Shown here: piece after piece, positions 9,110 to 17,955 of the stretch | Numbering within the stretch: the first letter of the stretch is position 1 | Layout: each line of letters begins with the position of its first letter | NCBI GenBank assembly: GCA_024346935.1 | Contig: AP024878.1 | Coordinates: 1,612,001 to 1,676,000, forward strand | Source of the DNA: Vibrio inusitatus | Lineage (GTDB): Bacteria; Pseudomonadota; Gammaproteobacteria; Enterobacterales; Vibrionaceae | Length of the DNA stretch: 64,000 bases | Reading direction: 5' to 3' | The notes under the pieces: model-generated | Told to the model about the DNA's origin: nothing | Seen by the model: the letters and a program-made list of their open reading frames with translations, nothing else | Databases searched by the model: none | Program-made: the position numbers and the translations under genes

Positions 9110-9897
9110 CTAATTCACATTAAAGAACTGACCTATAACTGAGTCATAGGCACGAAGATAAAGGTAGCACTCAACTTATTTAAAGATGATTAACATCAAC
9201 ACAAAAAATAAAACTAAGCCAAATACTTGTTTTGAGACAGTGATCTAAGTAATTAATTCAAAATTCATTAATCTACTTAGTCAAAGATCAACAGTATTTA
9301 ACCACTCTAAACTATATATTGCTATGCTATTTTATTTATCCAATGTATTGATACGAAATATTTACGCAGGAAAATATCAGTAAGCCATTGTTTATAGTAT
9401 TATTTTTGTTTTATATAAATCAGTTTTATTTCATAACCAAACATGGCTTTATGTATCTATATGGCTTAATGAATTAAGATTAAACTCGATGAAGTAATGA
9501 CGAGAAAATATAATATCAAAAAATAACAACCAATCTACATTTAAATATTACATCTATTTACGCAATATAAGAGCAATTAAAGACGAAGTAATTTTAAGTT
9601 TTTATTTGCTCTACAATTTAATGATTATTTTACCTATATTTAAAAATCACATTTCAAGCACTCTCCATACGTGGAAAATACTCTCGAATTCAAACCCGAA
9701 GTACGACATTTCCAGATTTAATCCTTACAGCGGCACTTAACAGACTCAGTGGCGATGGCAAAATAGGTAGTATCCTACTTCACGCAAACCTATTGTATTT
9801 TCTCTACACCAATCAACGATTGTAAATCTATACTTCATGTTGACCTGTCTATTGCTTTATAGTTTATGTTAGAGGCATCCAAATAAGGGTTTATCCT
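9110..9897. other. Long AT-rich divergent intergenic region
   Basis: This 788-base gap separates the leftward RND operon from the rightward MerR-type gene. From about 9180 to 9650 it is visibly AT-rich, with many A/T runs and no ORF of interest, which would suit H-NS binding or intrinsic curvature. Close to the RND start there is a short inverted repeat CCTAT-N9-ATAGG (9132-9150). The right end carries a promoter for the MerR gene (listed separately). Confidence 0.5.
9840..9870 (+). promoter_or_regulatory. Candidate MerR-type promoter with 19-bp spacer
   Basis: TTGACC (9840-9845) and TATGTT (9865-9870) are separated by 19 bases, longer than the usual 17 and typical of promoters that MerR proteins untwist. 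CTAT-N6-ATAG lies inside the spacer. It sits 27 bases upstream of a gene encoding a MerR-family protein, so autoregulation is plausible. A dyad this short is weak evidence. Confidence 0.4.
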
Positions 9898-11073
9898 ATG
9901 TACCGTATATCAGAGCTAGCTCAGAAGGTCGGCTTATCACGCACCGCTTTACTCTACTACGAGAAATTAGAGTTGATTAGCGGCGTTAGGTTGAACAATG
10001 GCTATCGCGTATACAGCGACAAAGACGTGCAAAGAGTACTGCTAATTCAAACTTTGCAAGCCGCAGGGTTAACCTTAAAGGAATGCAAGGGCTGCTTAGA
10101 AGCAAAAATAGATAGAACGCTACTGCTTAGCCGCCTTGGTGAACTTGATAAAGAGATCGAACAAAAGCAACACTCTAGAGGCGTGTTAGCGGCACTTCTT
10201 GGCGAAGGTGACCACAGAGCTTGGCATGAGACTGCTAATCAAGTAGCGCCAGATGCTCACTTGGATTGGCTTATTAAACAAGGTTTCGATGAAAAAGAAG
10301 CCCTAAGATTAAAATGGTTATCAAAAGACATGAACGAACATCAAGATTACATGACCGACTTTATGAAGGTCTACGAAACACTCGACCGCTGGGGTCCAGG
10401 AAGCGAACAACAAACCCTAGATGCACTCAATTTAGTGCCGCTCAGTAGCCGCAACATCCTAGAGATTGGTTCGGGAAAAGGGTTAGCGACAACCGTGTTG
10501 GCAAACAACACTCAAGCACAAATCACCGTAGTGGACAACGAACAGTCCGCACTAGACCGTTTGAGCGAACGTTTTACTGAAGATGGTTTAAACGATCGTA
10601 TCAGCCCTGTGTGCGCAAGCATGACCGAGCTACCCTTTAATCGTAGAAGCTTTGATCTAATATGGGCTGAAGGTAGCGCTTATATTATGGGCGTAGAAAG
10701 TGCCCTCAAACAATGGAGACCATTACTTGAAAACGATGGCGTCATGATGTTTAGCGATTTGGTGTGGTTTACTGATACCCGTAGCCCAGAAGCACAAGCA
10801 TTTTGGAAGGGCGAATACCCCGACATGCATAGTCTTGATACACGATTGGAACAAATAAAAGCGGCTGGCTATACAGTAATTGAGCACTTTCCACTCAGCC
10901 AGCAAGCCTGGGAGAATTACTTTATACCTTTAAAACACAGGGTTACTGAGTTAACACCAAATATGCCCAACTCCAATGCATTAAACGATCTTAGAAAAGA
11001 GATCAGCATCTATGAACGATATTTGGATGAATTTGGCTACGAGATGTTTATCATCCAAAAGACGACCAAATAA
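9898..11073 (+). CDS. MerR-family DNA-binding domain fused to SAM-dependent methyltransferase
   Basis: A 391-residue two-domain protein. Residues 1-70 are a MerR winged helix (YRISELAQKVGLSRTALLYYEKLELI), followed by a coiled-coil region with a CKGC-containing segment near 62-65 and basic/acidic repeats to about 110. From about 180 a class I methyltransferase begins: motif I is ILEIGSGKG (about 188-196), an acidic VVDNEQSA follows at the end of strand 2, and FDLIWAEGSAY lies near motif IV. The methyltransferase half replaces the usual effector domain of MerR proteins. Substrate is unknown: it could methylate a small toxic molecule that also acts as inducer, or SAM itself could be the signal. 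It is monocistronic. Confidence 0.82.
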   Translation: MYRISELAQKVGLSRTALLYYEKLELISGVRLNNGYRVYSDKDVQRVLLIQTLQAAGLTLKECKGCLEAKIDRTLLLSRLGELDKEIEQKQHSRGVLAALLGEGDHRAWHETANQVAPDAHLDWLIKQGFDEKEALRLKWLSKDMNEHQDYMTDFMKVYETLDRWGPGSEQQTLDALNLVPLSSRNILEIGSGKGLATTVLANNTQAQITVVDNEQSALDRLSERFTEDGLNDRISPVCASMTELPFNRRSFDLIWAEGSAYIMGVESALKQWRPLLENDGVMMFSDLVWFTDTRSPEAQAFWKGEYPDMHSLDTRLEQIKAAGYTVIEHFPLSQQAWENYFIPLKHRVTELTPNMPNSNALNDLRKEISIYERYLDEFGYEMFIIQKTTK

Positions 11074-11101
11074 TTACAAGCTAACCTAATGCATCTAAAC
11101 G

Positions 11102-11142
11102 GAAACGAAGACATCATAGAGGATGTTTGATGCCTTCGTTTC
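11102..11142 (+). terminator. Hairpin downstream of MerR-methyltransferase gene
   Basis: GAAACGAAG (11102-11110) pairs exactly with CTTCGTTTC (11134-11142), 28 bases after the stop. There is no long T run, so it may be a weak terminator or simply a stabilising 3' hairpin. Confidence 0.45.
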
Positions 11143-11310
11143 ATTCAATGATGTAACTATGGAAAGTAACTATGTAGATTACCTATAGAGAGATCTGAGA
11201 TTAGCCTTTGGATGAAGATTGCATTTAAAGCTAACAAGTCCCATAGGCATCATCTTTTTGTCTCAACTTTACTAGTTCTTCTAGAGCTCATTACTCACAA
11301 TGAAAAACAC

Positions 11311-11943
11311 TTAAATGTTGCCTTCAAATATTTCAGGGATACGTTTTGCTAGTATCTTAGCAAATTTTTTATGCTGATCAACTTGCCAATGTATACCCTC
11401 TTTTGGACATGGTTGAATTTCAGTTGCCGCATCAAAGAAATGGCAACCCAACTCTTCAGAACGAAGTTTAAAGTAGTAGCCAAGCTCTTTTGACTTAGGT
11501 TCAGCGTTCGTAAAGCCCTCTTTCAGCGGATCGACTTCAAGGACATGTGTTGGTGATACGAGTAATACTTCAGGAGGCTTCACCATGAATCTATGCTTAT
11601 AGTTTTGCACCAATTGAACAAGCCTTCCTGCACCTTTGGATATATCGCTAGCCGTCAAATTGAATCGAGACTTTAGATCATTTGTCCCAAGCATAATCAC
11701 AACGAGATCTGGATGGTGGCTTTCTATACACGGATAAAGGTAATCTAGCCCGTTTTTACCCGCTTCGTAAGGGTCATTTAACACGGTAGTTCGGCTGTTT
11801 AACCCTTCCTCAATTACGACATATTCTGAAGGTAGTTGTTTTTGAAGTAGCTTTGTCCAGCGTTCTTCAGAGTTATACCTACGCGGTAAATCAGGCGAGC
11901 AACCCCAAGTATTCGAGTCGCCAAAACATAAAATTGATTTCAT
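11311..11943 (-). CDS. SGNH/GDSL-family hydrolase (arylesterase-like)
   Basis: A 210-residue esterase of the SGNH fold. Block I is CFGDSNTWG (about 6-14) with the nucleophilic serine. Block III is MLGTNDLK (about 84-91) with the oxyanion asparagine. The C-terminal block V shows EGIHWQVDQHKKFA (about 184-197), supplying the catalytic histidine. There is no signal peptide, so it is probably cytoplasmic, like TesA-related arylesterases of this subgroup. It is monocistronic with no informative neighbours. Physiological substrate is unknown. Confidence 0.83.
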   Translation of the reverse strand: MKSILCFGDSNTWGCSPDLPRRYNSEERWTKLLQKQLPSEYVVIEEGLNSRTTVLNDPYEAGKNGLDYLYPCIESHHPDLVVIMLGTNDLKSRFNLTASDISKGAGRLVQLVQNYKHRFMVKPPEVLLVSPTHVLEVDPLKEGFTNAEPKSKELGYYFKLRSEELGCHFFDAATEIQPCPKEGIHWQVDQHKKFAKILAKRIPEIFEGNI

Positions 11944-12061
11944 GAATATTGCTGTAGTTTATTGAATTTGATTCAATTGTATTATAAATAAGAGGTAGAC
12001 TGTTAGTGTCGTACATATAACTCTAGGATTGATATGAATCGCCCCATTTATTATCTAGCAG

Positions 12062-13879
12062 CTAAGTCGTCTCTCTCGAGCCTTGTTTAAATTGCAGTTC
12101 TACCAGTCGTTGATACAAATCACAGCTCCGTAGCAATGCTGCATGATTTCCCACATCGACTAGCTTGCCATGATCCAATACTGCAATTTGGTCGGCGTGT
12201 TGAATCGTAGAAAGGCGATGCGCAATAATAATGGTGGTTCTATTTCTCATCAGCGCTTCTAAAGCCTTTTGTACATGATGCTCACTTTCGCTATCAAGTG
12301 CGCTGGTAGCTTCATCCAATAGCAATATTGTTGGGTCTTTAAGAATAGCTCTGGCAATAGCGATTCGCTGACGCTGTCCTCCCGATAATCGAACCCCTTT
12401 TTCCCCTAAGAAGCTTTGATAACCTTGAGGAAGATTCACAATAAACTCATGAGCATGGGCTTTCTTAGCGGCTTCTATCACCTCTTCATCTGTGGCGTTT
12501 GGTTTGCCATAGCGAATGTTATGGAATACATCATGACTAAATAGCGCTGGTTGCTGAGGTACTAGTGCCATGGTATCGCGCAGTTCTTTCGGGTCAAAAC
12601 GGCGCACATCCACTCCACCTAATTTAACCGCTCCCTGCTGAGGATCATAAAAGCGTTGTAGTAACTCAAATAGGGTCGTTTTACCCGCACCAGACGGACC
12701 CACCAGCGCAAGTACCCTGCCCTCTGCGGCAGTCAAGTTTAGGTGGCTAATGGCAGCGGTGTCTTTTCTTGAGGGATAAAAGAAAGACACCTCATCAAAG
12801 ACCATCTCAGCTGACAATCCCTTGGTTGAAAGCACATCATTTTGCGGTGCCACAATATGGCTTTCTACATTGAGGATCTCGAACAATCGTTCTGTAGCCC
12901 CAGCCGCACGTTGCAACTCTCCAAAGACTTCAGAGATGGTCGCCGTCGATGAAGCCACCATAATCGCATAAAACACGAACGCACCTAGATCGCCTGCTGA
13001 CATCTTACCGTGAATAACATCACTGCCTCCAACCCACAACATGCCCGATATTGCGCCAAAAACAATCACAATAACTCCCGAGATAAGAACGGCTCTTTGC
13101 TTTACTCGCTCTCTTCCTATCTCATAGGCTCGTTCCACTTCTGCAGAAAAAGAGGCTTTCTCCTCAGACTCACGGCTGTAACTTTGCACAGTTTTTATAT
13201 GCTCAATCGCTTCTCCAGCATAACTTCCCACGTCAGACATCGAATCCTGGCTCTTACGAGAGAGTGCACGAACTCGCCTACCGTAGACCAATATAGGAAC
13301 TAAGATAAAAGGGACTGATGCGAGTACAATCAAGGTCAGCTTTACGTTGGTTGCAAACAACATAATGATTGCGCCAATACACATTAAAGCACTGCGCATC
13401 ACCATAGAAAAAGACGACCCTATGATGCTTTGTAGTAACGTAGTATCGGTGGTTAGCCGTGACATAATGTCGCCACTGCCATTGGTTTCAAAATAGCTAG
13501 GGTGCAAGGTCACAACGTGATTAAACACCGCAAGGCGTATATCTGCACTCACCCTTTCTCCAACAGAGGAAACCAAATAGAATCTAAAAAACGTTCCTAT
13601 GGAAATACAGATAGTCACAATAACAATGAATTGAATCGCACTGGCTAGATCACTAAGTGAACGCTGGGAAAAGCCCTCATCAATAAGCAAGCGAACACCA
13701 TGACCAACAGATAACGTCAATCCTGCCGTAAAAAATAGAGCGACTAGAGCGGCAAATACCTTTCCCTTATACGGTCCCACAAATTTGAATAACTCAAGTA
13801 AAATACTCAAGCTTTTCCGATCATTTTTCAATTCTTTATCAGGCATATCTTGCTGTTCTACTATATTTTGCTTTTGCAT
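12062..13879 (-). CDS. ABC exporter half-transporter (MsbA/LmrA-like)
   Basis: A 605-residue polypeptide with a fused six-helix membrane domain (about 35-330) and an ATPase domain (about 355-600), which would work as a homodimer in the inner membrane. Walker A is GPSGAGKTT (about 392-400), the Q-loop region has LVPQQPALFS, the signature is LSGGQRQRIA (about 497-506), Walker B is ILLLDEATSALD (about 516-527) and the H-loop is IIAHRLST. All catalytic elements are intact. It is a single leftward gene sharing its upstream region with cybB. It may export lipid or drugs; true MsbA is normally linked to lpxK, which is absent, so it is probably another exporter. Confidence 0.85.
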   Translation of the reverse strand: MQKQNIVEQQDMPDKELKNDRKSLSILLELFKFVGPYKGKVFAALVALFFTAGLTLSVGHGVRLLIDEGFSQRSLSDLASAIQFIVIVTICISIGTFFRFYLVSSVGERVSADIRLAVFNHVVTLHPSYFETNGSGDIMSRLTTDTTLLQSIIGSSFSMVMRSALMCIGAIIMLFATNVKLTLIVLASVPFILVPILVYGRRVRALSRKSQDSMSDVGSYAGEAIEHIKTVQSYSRESEEKASFSAEVERAYEIGRERVKQRAVLISGVIVIVFGAISGMLWVGGSDVIHGKMSAGDLGAFVFYAIMVASSTATISEVFGELQRAAGATERLFEILNVESHIVAPQNDVLSTKGLSAEMVFDEVSFFYPSRKDTAAISHLNLTAAEGRVLALVGPSGAGKTTLFELLQRFYDPQQGAVKLGGVDVRRFDPKELRDTMALVPQQPALFSHDVFHNIRYGKPNATDEEVIEAAKKAHAHEFIVNLPQGYQSFLGEKGVRLSGGQRQRIAIARAILKDPTILLLDEATSALDSESEHHVQKALEALMRNRTTIIIAHRLSTIQHADQIAVLDHGKLVDVGNHAALLRSCDLYQRLVELQFKQGSRETT

Positions 13880-13993
13880 TTCAATGCCTTATGTAATTGA
13901 GAGCCCATTTACGTTACTTTACAGTAAATCACCTGTTAGTTTCATAAAGTTCATAGATAATACGCTTATAAATTCTGTATTCGATATTGAACC

Positions 13994-14533
13994 ATGGCAA
14001 CCAACACTAAAAAAATTTCACTAACTACCATTGTAATGCACTGGCTTACCGGTGTGTCTTTCATTGGTGTATTTATCGTCGGTCTGATTATGTCTGAAAT
14101 GGACAGAGGCCCAAACAAGTTTGAGCTGATGGGTTACCACAAATCCATTGGCGTGTTGATTCTTGTTGTCGCAGCACTGCGCATACTATGGCGACTCAAG
14201 GAAGGCAATCTATTAAGCTTAGGCAGCAGTCCTGCGTGGCAAAAAAAAATCGCACACGCTGTACATGGCATTTTAATGCTAGCGACTATAGCTATGCCTA
14301 TCTCTGGCGTCATCATGAGCGCAGGTGGCGGCAGAGCCGTTGATGTCTTCGGTTGGGTGATTATTAGTGAGGGTAAAAAGGTTGAGTGGTTGCAAGAGCT
14401 GGGTAGCACTATTCATCATAGTGCCGTGAACATTATCGTTGCAATGCTGATATTACATATCGTTGGGGCATTAAAGCATCAATTAATTGATAAAGACGGC
14501 ACCATCAATCGCATGCTAGGAAAGAAGTTTTAA
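13994..14533 (+). CDS. cybB: Cytochrome b561
   Basis: A 179-residue four-helix inner membrane cytochrome that ligates haem b and moves electrons between quinol and periplasmic partners. Histidines appear at the usual places: VMHWLTG in TM1 (about 15-21), MGYHKSIG before TM2 (about 44-51), HAVHGIL in TM3 and IHHSAVN...LHIVGALKHQ in TM4. The length matches bacterial CybB. It is divergent from the ABC exporter and convergent with the DUF413 gene, with a perfect palindrome just after the stop. Confidence 0.87.
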   Translation: MATNTKKISLTTIVMHWLTGVSFIGVFIVGLIMSEMDRGPNKFELMGYHKSIGVLILVVAALRILWRLKEGNLLSLGSSPAWQKKIAHAVHGILMLATIAMPISGVIMSAGGGRAVDVFGWVIISEGKKVEWLQELGSTIHHSAVNIIVAMLILHIVGALKHQLIDKDGTINRMLGKKF

Positions 14534-14553
14534 CCACTGAAACTTAAAACAAC

Positions 14554-14584
14554 GAGAGGTATTATTTACTAAATAATACCTCTC
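14554..14584. terminator. Perfect palindromic hairpin between convergent genes
   Basis: GAGAGGTATTATTT (14554-14567) and AAATAATACCTCTC (14571-14584) form a perfect 14-bp stem with a 3-base loop. It lies 20 bases after cybB and 22 before the end of the convergent DUF413 gene, so it probably serves both as transcript end, though T runs are short. Confidence 0.65.
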
Positions 14585-14606
14585 AATAGACAACTTCTTT
14601 ATGCGA

Positions 14607-14963
14607 TTAGTCTTCGTAAGCGTAAGCTAACTCTTGCTCAAAAGCGGCATGATTAGTCGATATTTTCTTACTATTAAAGGTGTAAAAACATTTTCTAGTG
14701 CGTGAATGTTTGATGTATTTCAACCACGTTGTTTCAAGTTTAGTATTCGCCTTTTTCGGATCCTTAAGCGCTTTTAGAAAATGCTTTTCTTCTTGATTCA
14801 TCGGCTCTAGTCTGCCAGTTTCTAGCCCCGACAAGGTATCACCGTAATACATCAATAGTTCATCTTCTAAGATTGTAAAGTTGCCTGATTTAGCGAAACC
14901 ACGAGGAAAAGCTTTATCGTCGTAGAAGCGTTTTTCACCCAAACGAATCAATGTCTCAGCCAC
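14607..14963 (-). CDS. MaoP/YifE-like protein (DUF413)
   Basis: About 118 residues. The core KRFYDDKAFPRGFAKSGNFTILEDELLMYYGDTLSGLETGRLEPMNQEEKHF follows the pattern of E. coli YifE (MaoP), which organises the Ori macrodomain with the maoS site. The tail TWLKYIKHSRTRKCFYTF also fits. The frame is open further upstream, but the GTG at 14963 has AGAGG about 5 bases before it and gives the family length, so it is preferred over the ATG at 15032. It is a distant member and need not be the functional MaoP. It lies between cybB and a LysR gene with no operon partners. Confidence 0.75.
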   Translation of the reverse strand: MAETLIRLGEKRFYDDKAFPRGFAKSGNFTILEDELLMYYGDTLSGLETGRLEPMNQEEKHFLKALKDPKKANTKLETTWLKYIKHSRTRKCFYTFNSKKISTNHAAFEQELAYAYED

Positions 14964-15118
14964 AATGACCTCTATTATTTTTGTTGTTAGAACACGCTGA
15001 AAATAGAGTGAAAAGTAGCGATTGAAAATCAAATAATTTTTGTCGTTTCTATAGGTCTATTCTATCGTTCTTCATACCCTGAAATTCCACTCTTAACATT
15101 CTCTAACTCAGAGTAGCA

Positions 15119-16075
15119 CTACCTTTTAATCACGCTCTCGAACGCAAAAGTCATGCCTGCGCTGTACACGGATTGATTGGCAAACAACTGCTTTAGCAGC
15201 TCATAAAAGCGACTGACATGCACCGGTTTATCGTTTTGATAAGTATGTACCACATACAGCGGCCATACTTTGCCATAGAGATCAGGTGCTATATGGACTA
15301 GTTCACTGCTTCTTAGATAAGGGATGGCCGATATGTCAGGCAAAGACACTATGCCCATATGATTGAGCGCCATATTCAGCGCAGTTGGCAATGTATTGGT
15401 TTTAGCAAAGGGGTTCAGTTTAATAGTATGAGACTGTTGGCTTTTCAGATTGAGAATAGACATGGTACTTTTTTGCCAACTCGACGAGATCCAGGGATGT
15501 TGCTCTAAGTCGCGCAGGCTAAAATTTTTTGCCGTCTTGCGATGTCTTTGCAGGTAGAGGGGCGTGGCACAAAATATCTCAGTGATCTTTGCCAATGGCA
15601 ATGCCTTAAACCCACTGTCCTGCAATTCCCCACCACGAATGGCCAAATCTATATTATTTTTCACCAAATCTATCTGGCAGTCGCTGACATTAAGGCCGGG
15701 CTCTAATCCTGGATACTCTCTGCATAGTTTGCGCATTGCAGGCAACACCACTGCCGTCTCGATGGAGTGAGGGTAAGTAATATTAAAGGGGCCTTTGGGG
15801 TTGTGCTGCGCATCGACAAGATCAGTAAAAGCGTAGTTTACCTGCTCTTGAATCATCTGGCTGCGTACTAATATTTTCTCGCCAATGGCGGTGAGTGTTA
15901 AGCCTCGTGTGGTCCGAATAATCAACTGCACCGCGAGGTCATCTTCAAGCGCCCTCACCTGCTGACTAACAGCGGACTTGCTGATCCCAAGTGCCTCAGC
16001 GGCATCAGTGAAACTGCCCTGCTTGGCAACTTCTCCAAACACCAATAATCGAGACACTTGCTTTGATCTATGCAT
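15119..16075 (-). CDS. LysR-family transcriptional regulator
   Basis: About 318 residues: an N-terminal winged helix-turn-helix (FTDAAEALGISKSAVSQQVRALEDDL) followed by a periplasmic-binding-protein-like effector domain. It belongs to the large clade of LysR regulators that repress or activate an adjacent divergent gene. The ATG at 16075 is preferred; a GTG at 16090 in frame would add five residues. It is divergent from the SMP-30-like gene, and the shared gap holds a 9-bp inverted repeat, so control of that gene is likely. The effector is unknown. Confidence 0.85.
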   Translation of the reverse strand: MHRSKQVSRLLVFGEVAKQGSFTDAAEALGISKSAVSQQVRALEDDLAVQLIIRTTRGLTLTAIGEKILVRSQMIQEQVNYAFTDLVDAQHNPKGPFNITYPHSIETAVVLPAMRKLCREYPGLEPGLNVSDCQIDLVKNNIDLAIRGGELQDSGFKALPLAKITEIFCATPLYLQRHRKTAKNFSLRDLEQHPWISSSWQKSTMSILNLKSQQSHTIKLNPFAKTNTLPTALNMALNHMGIVSLPDISAIPYLRSSELVHIAPDLYGKVWPLYVVHTYQNDKPVHVSRFYELLKQLFANQSVYSAGMTFAFESVIKR

Positions 16076-16132
16076 TGATCGTGGCCACACGTCCGTTGAT
16101 TTGTAGCTAGAAGTGTAGCTGTAAAGAAAACC

Positions 16133-16165
16133 TTAACAATGTTTCTAGATTAATCGCATTGTTAA
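16133..16165. promoter_or_regulatory. Inverted repeat, candidate LysR operator
   Basis: TTAACAATG (16133-16141) and CATTGTTAA (16157-16165) are perfect inverted arms separated by 15 bases. The repeat is in the divergent gap between the LysR gene and the SMP-30-like gene, the usual place for a LysR recognition site. Confidence 0.6.
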
Positions 16166-16232
16166 AAGTTCAACTAAACCTAGACTTTTATATGAGCGTT
16201 TAGCGCATCAATATAATAAGAAGGAACATACA

Positions 16233-17366
16233 ATGAACAACTTAAAAACCATGGCGTGTTTGCTTAGTGTGTTTTTAGTCAGTAGCTATACCTTCGCAGC
16301 ATCTACAGAAAATAATCAATATTCACCTAAGGTGTTTTTGGATCATACCAGCAAATACAACACCTTAGATGGGCTTACCCTAGATAAACAAGGCAACATC
16401 ATTGCCTCAGTGCCAAACTTCAATAACGACTACTTAATAAAAAACGGCACCATTGAAACAGCGGCCCCACCCGTAATGGCAATCATTACCAAAGATAATC
16501 AAGTCAGCGATTGGTACCAATTTAAACCAGAAGACATGCACCAAGGCACAGGCAAGATTGGTCCTATGGAGTGCGCCTTTGGCCCTGATGGCAATCTGTA
16601 TATCGCCGATATGCAAGTATTGTGGGACGGGAATAATGCCTCACGCGTACTTCGCATCAATATAGTCGATGGTAAGCCTGTTGATATGGACGTGGTTGTT
16701 GAAGGGTTTATCGTCGCCAATGGTCTTACTTGGAAAGACGATACCTTGTTTGTCACCGAATCCATCTTAGTTCACGAAGCTACGCCCGCCGAAGGTGAGA
16801 AAAAAGCTCCCCTACGAAGTGGCGTCTATGCATTCTCATTAGAAGAATTGCAACAAGGCACAGTGACATTATCCCCTTATAGTGAAGCCAAAGACCCACA
16901 CCTAGTCGCGCAGATGGTTTCGAGTAATCGTGTGGGATTTGGTGCTGATGGGCTTGCGATTGATGATGAGGGTAATCTGTACACCTCTATCATGGAAGAC
17001 GGCGTTATCTATAAAACCCAATTTGATCAAGACGACAACATCCTAAGTACCAAAATATTTACCGCTAGCGATAAAATGGTTTCATCAGATGGAATCCTAT
17101 GGGATAGCAACCGACAAAAACTCTATGTTGCCGATATCCTAAATAATGCGGTGCACTCAGTAAGTATTGATGCAAGTGTGGAGACCCTGCACCAAAATGC
17201 TGATACCTCTGGTGCCGACGGTTCCCTAGACCAACCCGTAGTGCTGTTACTTCGCAATGACCAACTGATTGTGGTCAACATGGATATCGCTTGGATTACC
17301 CCTAAGGGTGTTGCGGTGAATACCGAAGTAGAAGCACCGTTCAACCTTTCCGTCATCGACTTATAG
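16233..17366 (+). CDS. Exported SMP-30/gluconolactonase-like beta-propeller protein
   Basis: A 377-residue protein with a signal peptide (about 1-23, cut after FAAS). The rest shows beta-propeller repeats of the SMP-30/gluconolactonase/LRE type: DGLTLDKQGNIIASVPN, ECAFGPDGNLYIADMQ, GLTWKDDTLFVTES, DGLAIDDEGNLYTS and DGILWDSNRQKLYVADI. These metal-binding blades suggest a periplasmic lactonase or sugar-binding protein. It has AAGGA before the ATG and is divergent from the LysR regulator that probably controls it. No transporter or sugar kinase is adjacent, so the substrate cannot be guessed. Confidence 0.78.
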   Translation: MNNLKTMACLLSVFLVSSYTFAASTENNQYSPKVFLDHTSKYNTLDGLTLDKQGNIIASVPNFNNDYLIKNGTIETAAPPVMAIITKDNQVSDWYQFKPEDMHQGTGKIGPMECAFGPDGNLYIADMQVLWDGNNASRVLRINIVDGKPVDMDVVVEGFIVANGLTWKDDTLFVTESILVHEATPAEGEKKAPLRSGVYAFSLEELQQGTVTLSPYSEAKDPHLVAQMVSSNRVGFGADGLAIDDEGNLYTSIMEDGVIYKTQFDQDDNILSTKIFTASDKMVSSDGILWDSNRQKLYVADILNNAVHSVSIDASVETLHQNADTSGADGSLDQPVVLLLRNDQLIVVNMDIAWITPKGVAVNTEVEAPFNLSVIDL

Positions 17367-17570
17367 AAAACAACCTTTCATAATGGCTTACTGGCCTATT
17401 GCCTCACACAATAGGCCAGTCTTTACCCAAAGTATCCCTTAGCCAAACTAATTTTGTCCGCAAAGCCCGTCTGCAAAACAATAGTGTTCAAATCAATCCT
17501 ATTCTTCATAACACACAAGATATTTGCCCTACAATCTTGGTATTGATTGGCTTAATTTCTGAGTACTTAG

Positions 17571-17891
17571 ATGAAAAAAATCATTTTCTTTGTTCCCGTC
17601 AACAATGCCGAAGAGGTAAAAAATGTCCTGTTCGATGCTGGTGCAGGAAAAATTGGAGACTACGATCGCTGCTGCTTTGAGACGCAAGGTCAGGGCCAAT
17701 TTCGCCCATTAGCTAATGCTAATCCACATATAGGTACCCAAGGAGAGGTTGAGCGTCTCAAAGAGCTGAAAATAGAGTTAGTTTGTGATGACCGATATAT
17801 AAAGCAAAGTGTTAAAGCGCTTTTAGAAGCTCATCCTTATGAAGAGGTCGCCTTTGAGGTATACGATATGCTGGATTGGAAAACCCTCTAA
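17571..17891 (+). CDS. NIF3-like domain protein (YqfO type)
   Basis: A 106-residue protein matching the small standalone NIF3/YqfO middle domain: KKIIFFVPVNNAEEVKNVLFDAGAGKIGDYDRCCFETQGQGQF, then GEVERLKELKIELVCDD and a C-terminal AHPYEEVAFEVYDM. This domain has a CutA-like ferredoxin fold and lacks the metal-binding parts of full-length NIF3 proteins. The family is widespread but its biochemical role is unsettled. It stands alone, with no operon partner. Confidence 0.82.
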   Translation: MKKIIFFVPVNNAEEVKNVLFDAGAGKIGDYDRCCFETQGQGQFRPLANANPHIGTQGEVERLKELKIELVCDDRYIKQSVKALLEAHPYEEVAFEVYDMLDWKTL

Positions 17892-17955
17892 TTGGTAAGC
17901 AAGAGCCAGATTAAATGATGAAACAATTTCTCTTGTGCTAGGCCAAATTGAGCAC

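Noticed and set aside
17399..17680. 93-codon plus-strand frame before the NIF3-like gene
   Set aside because: It overlaps the NIF3-like gene out of frame and has no ribosome site or family similarity.
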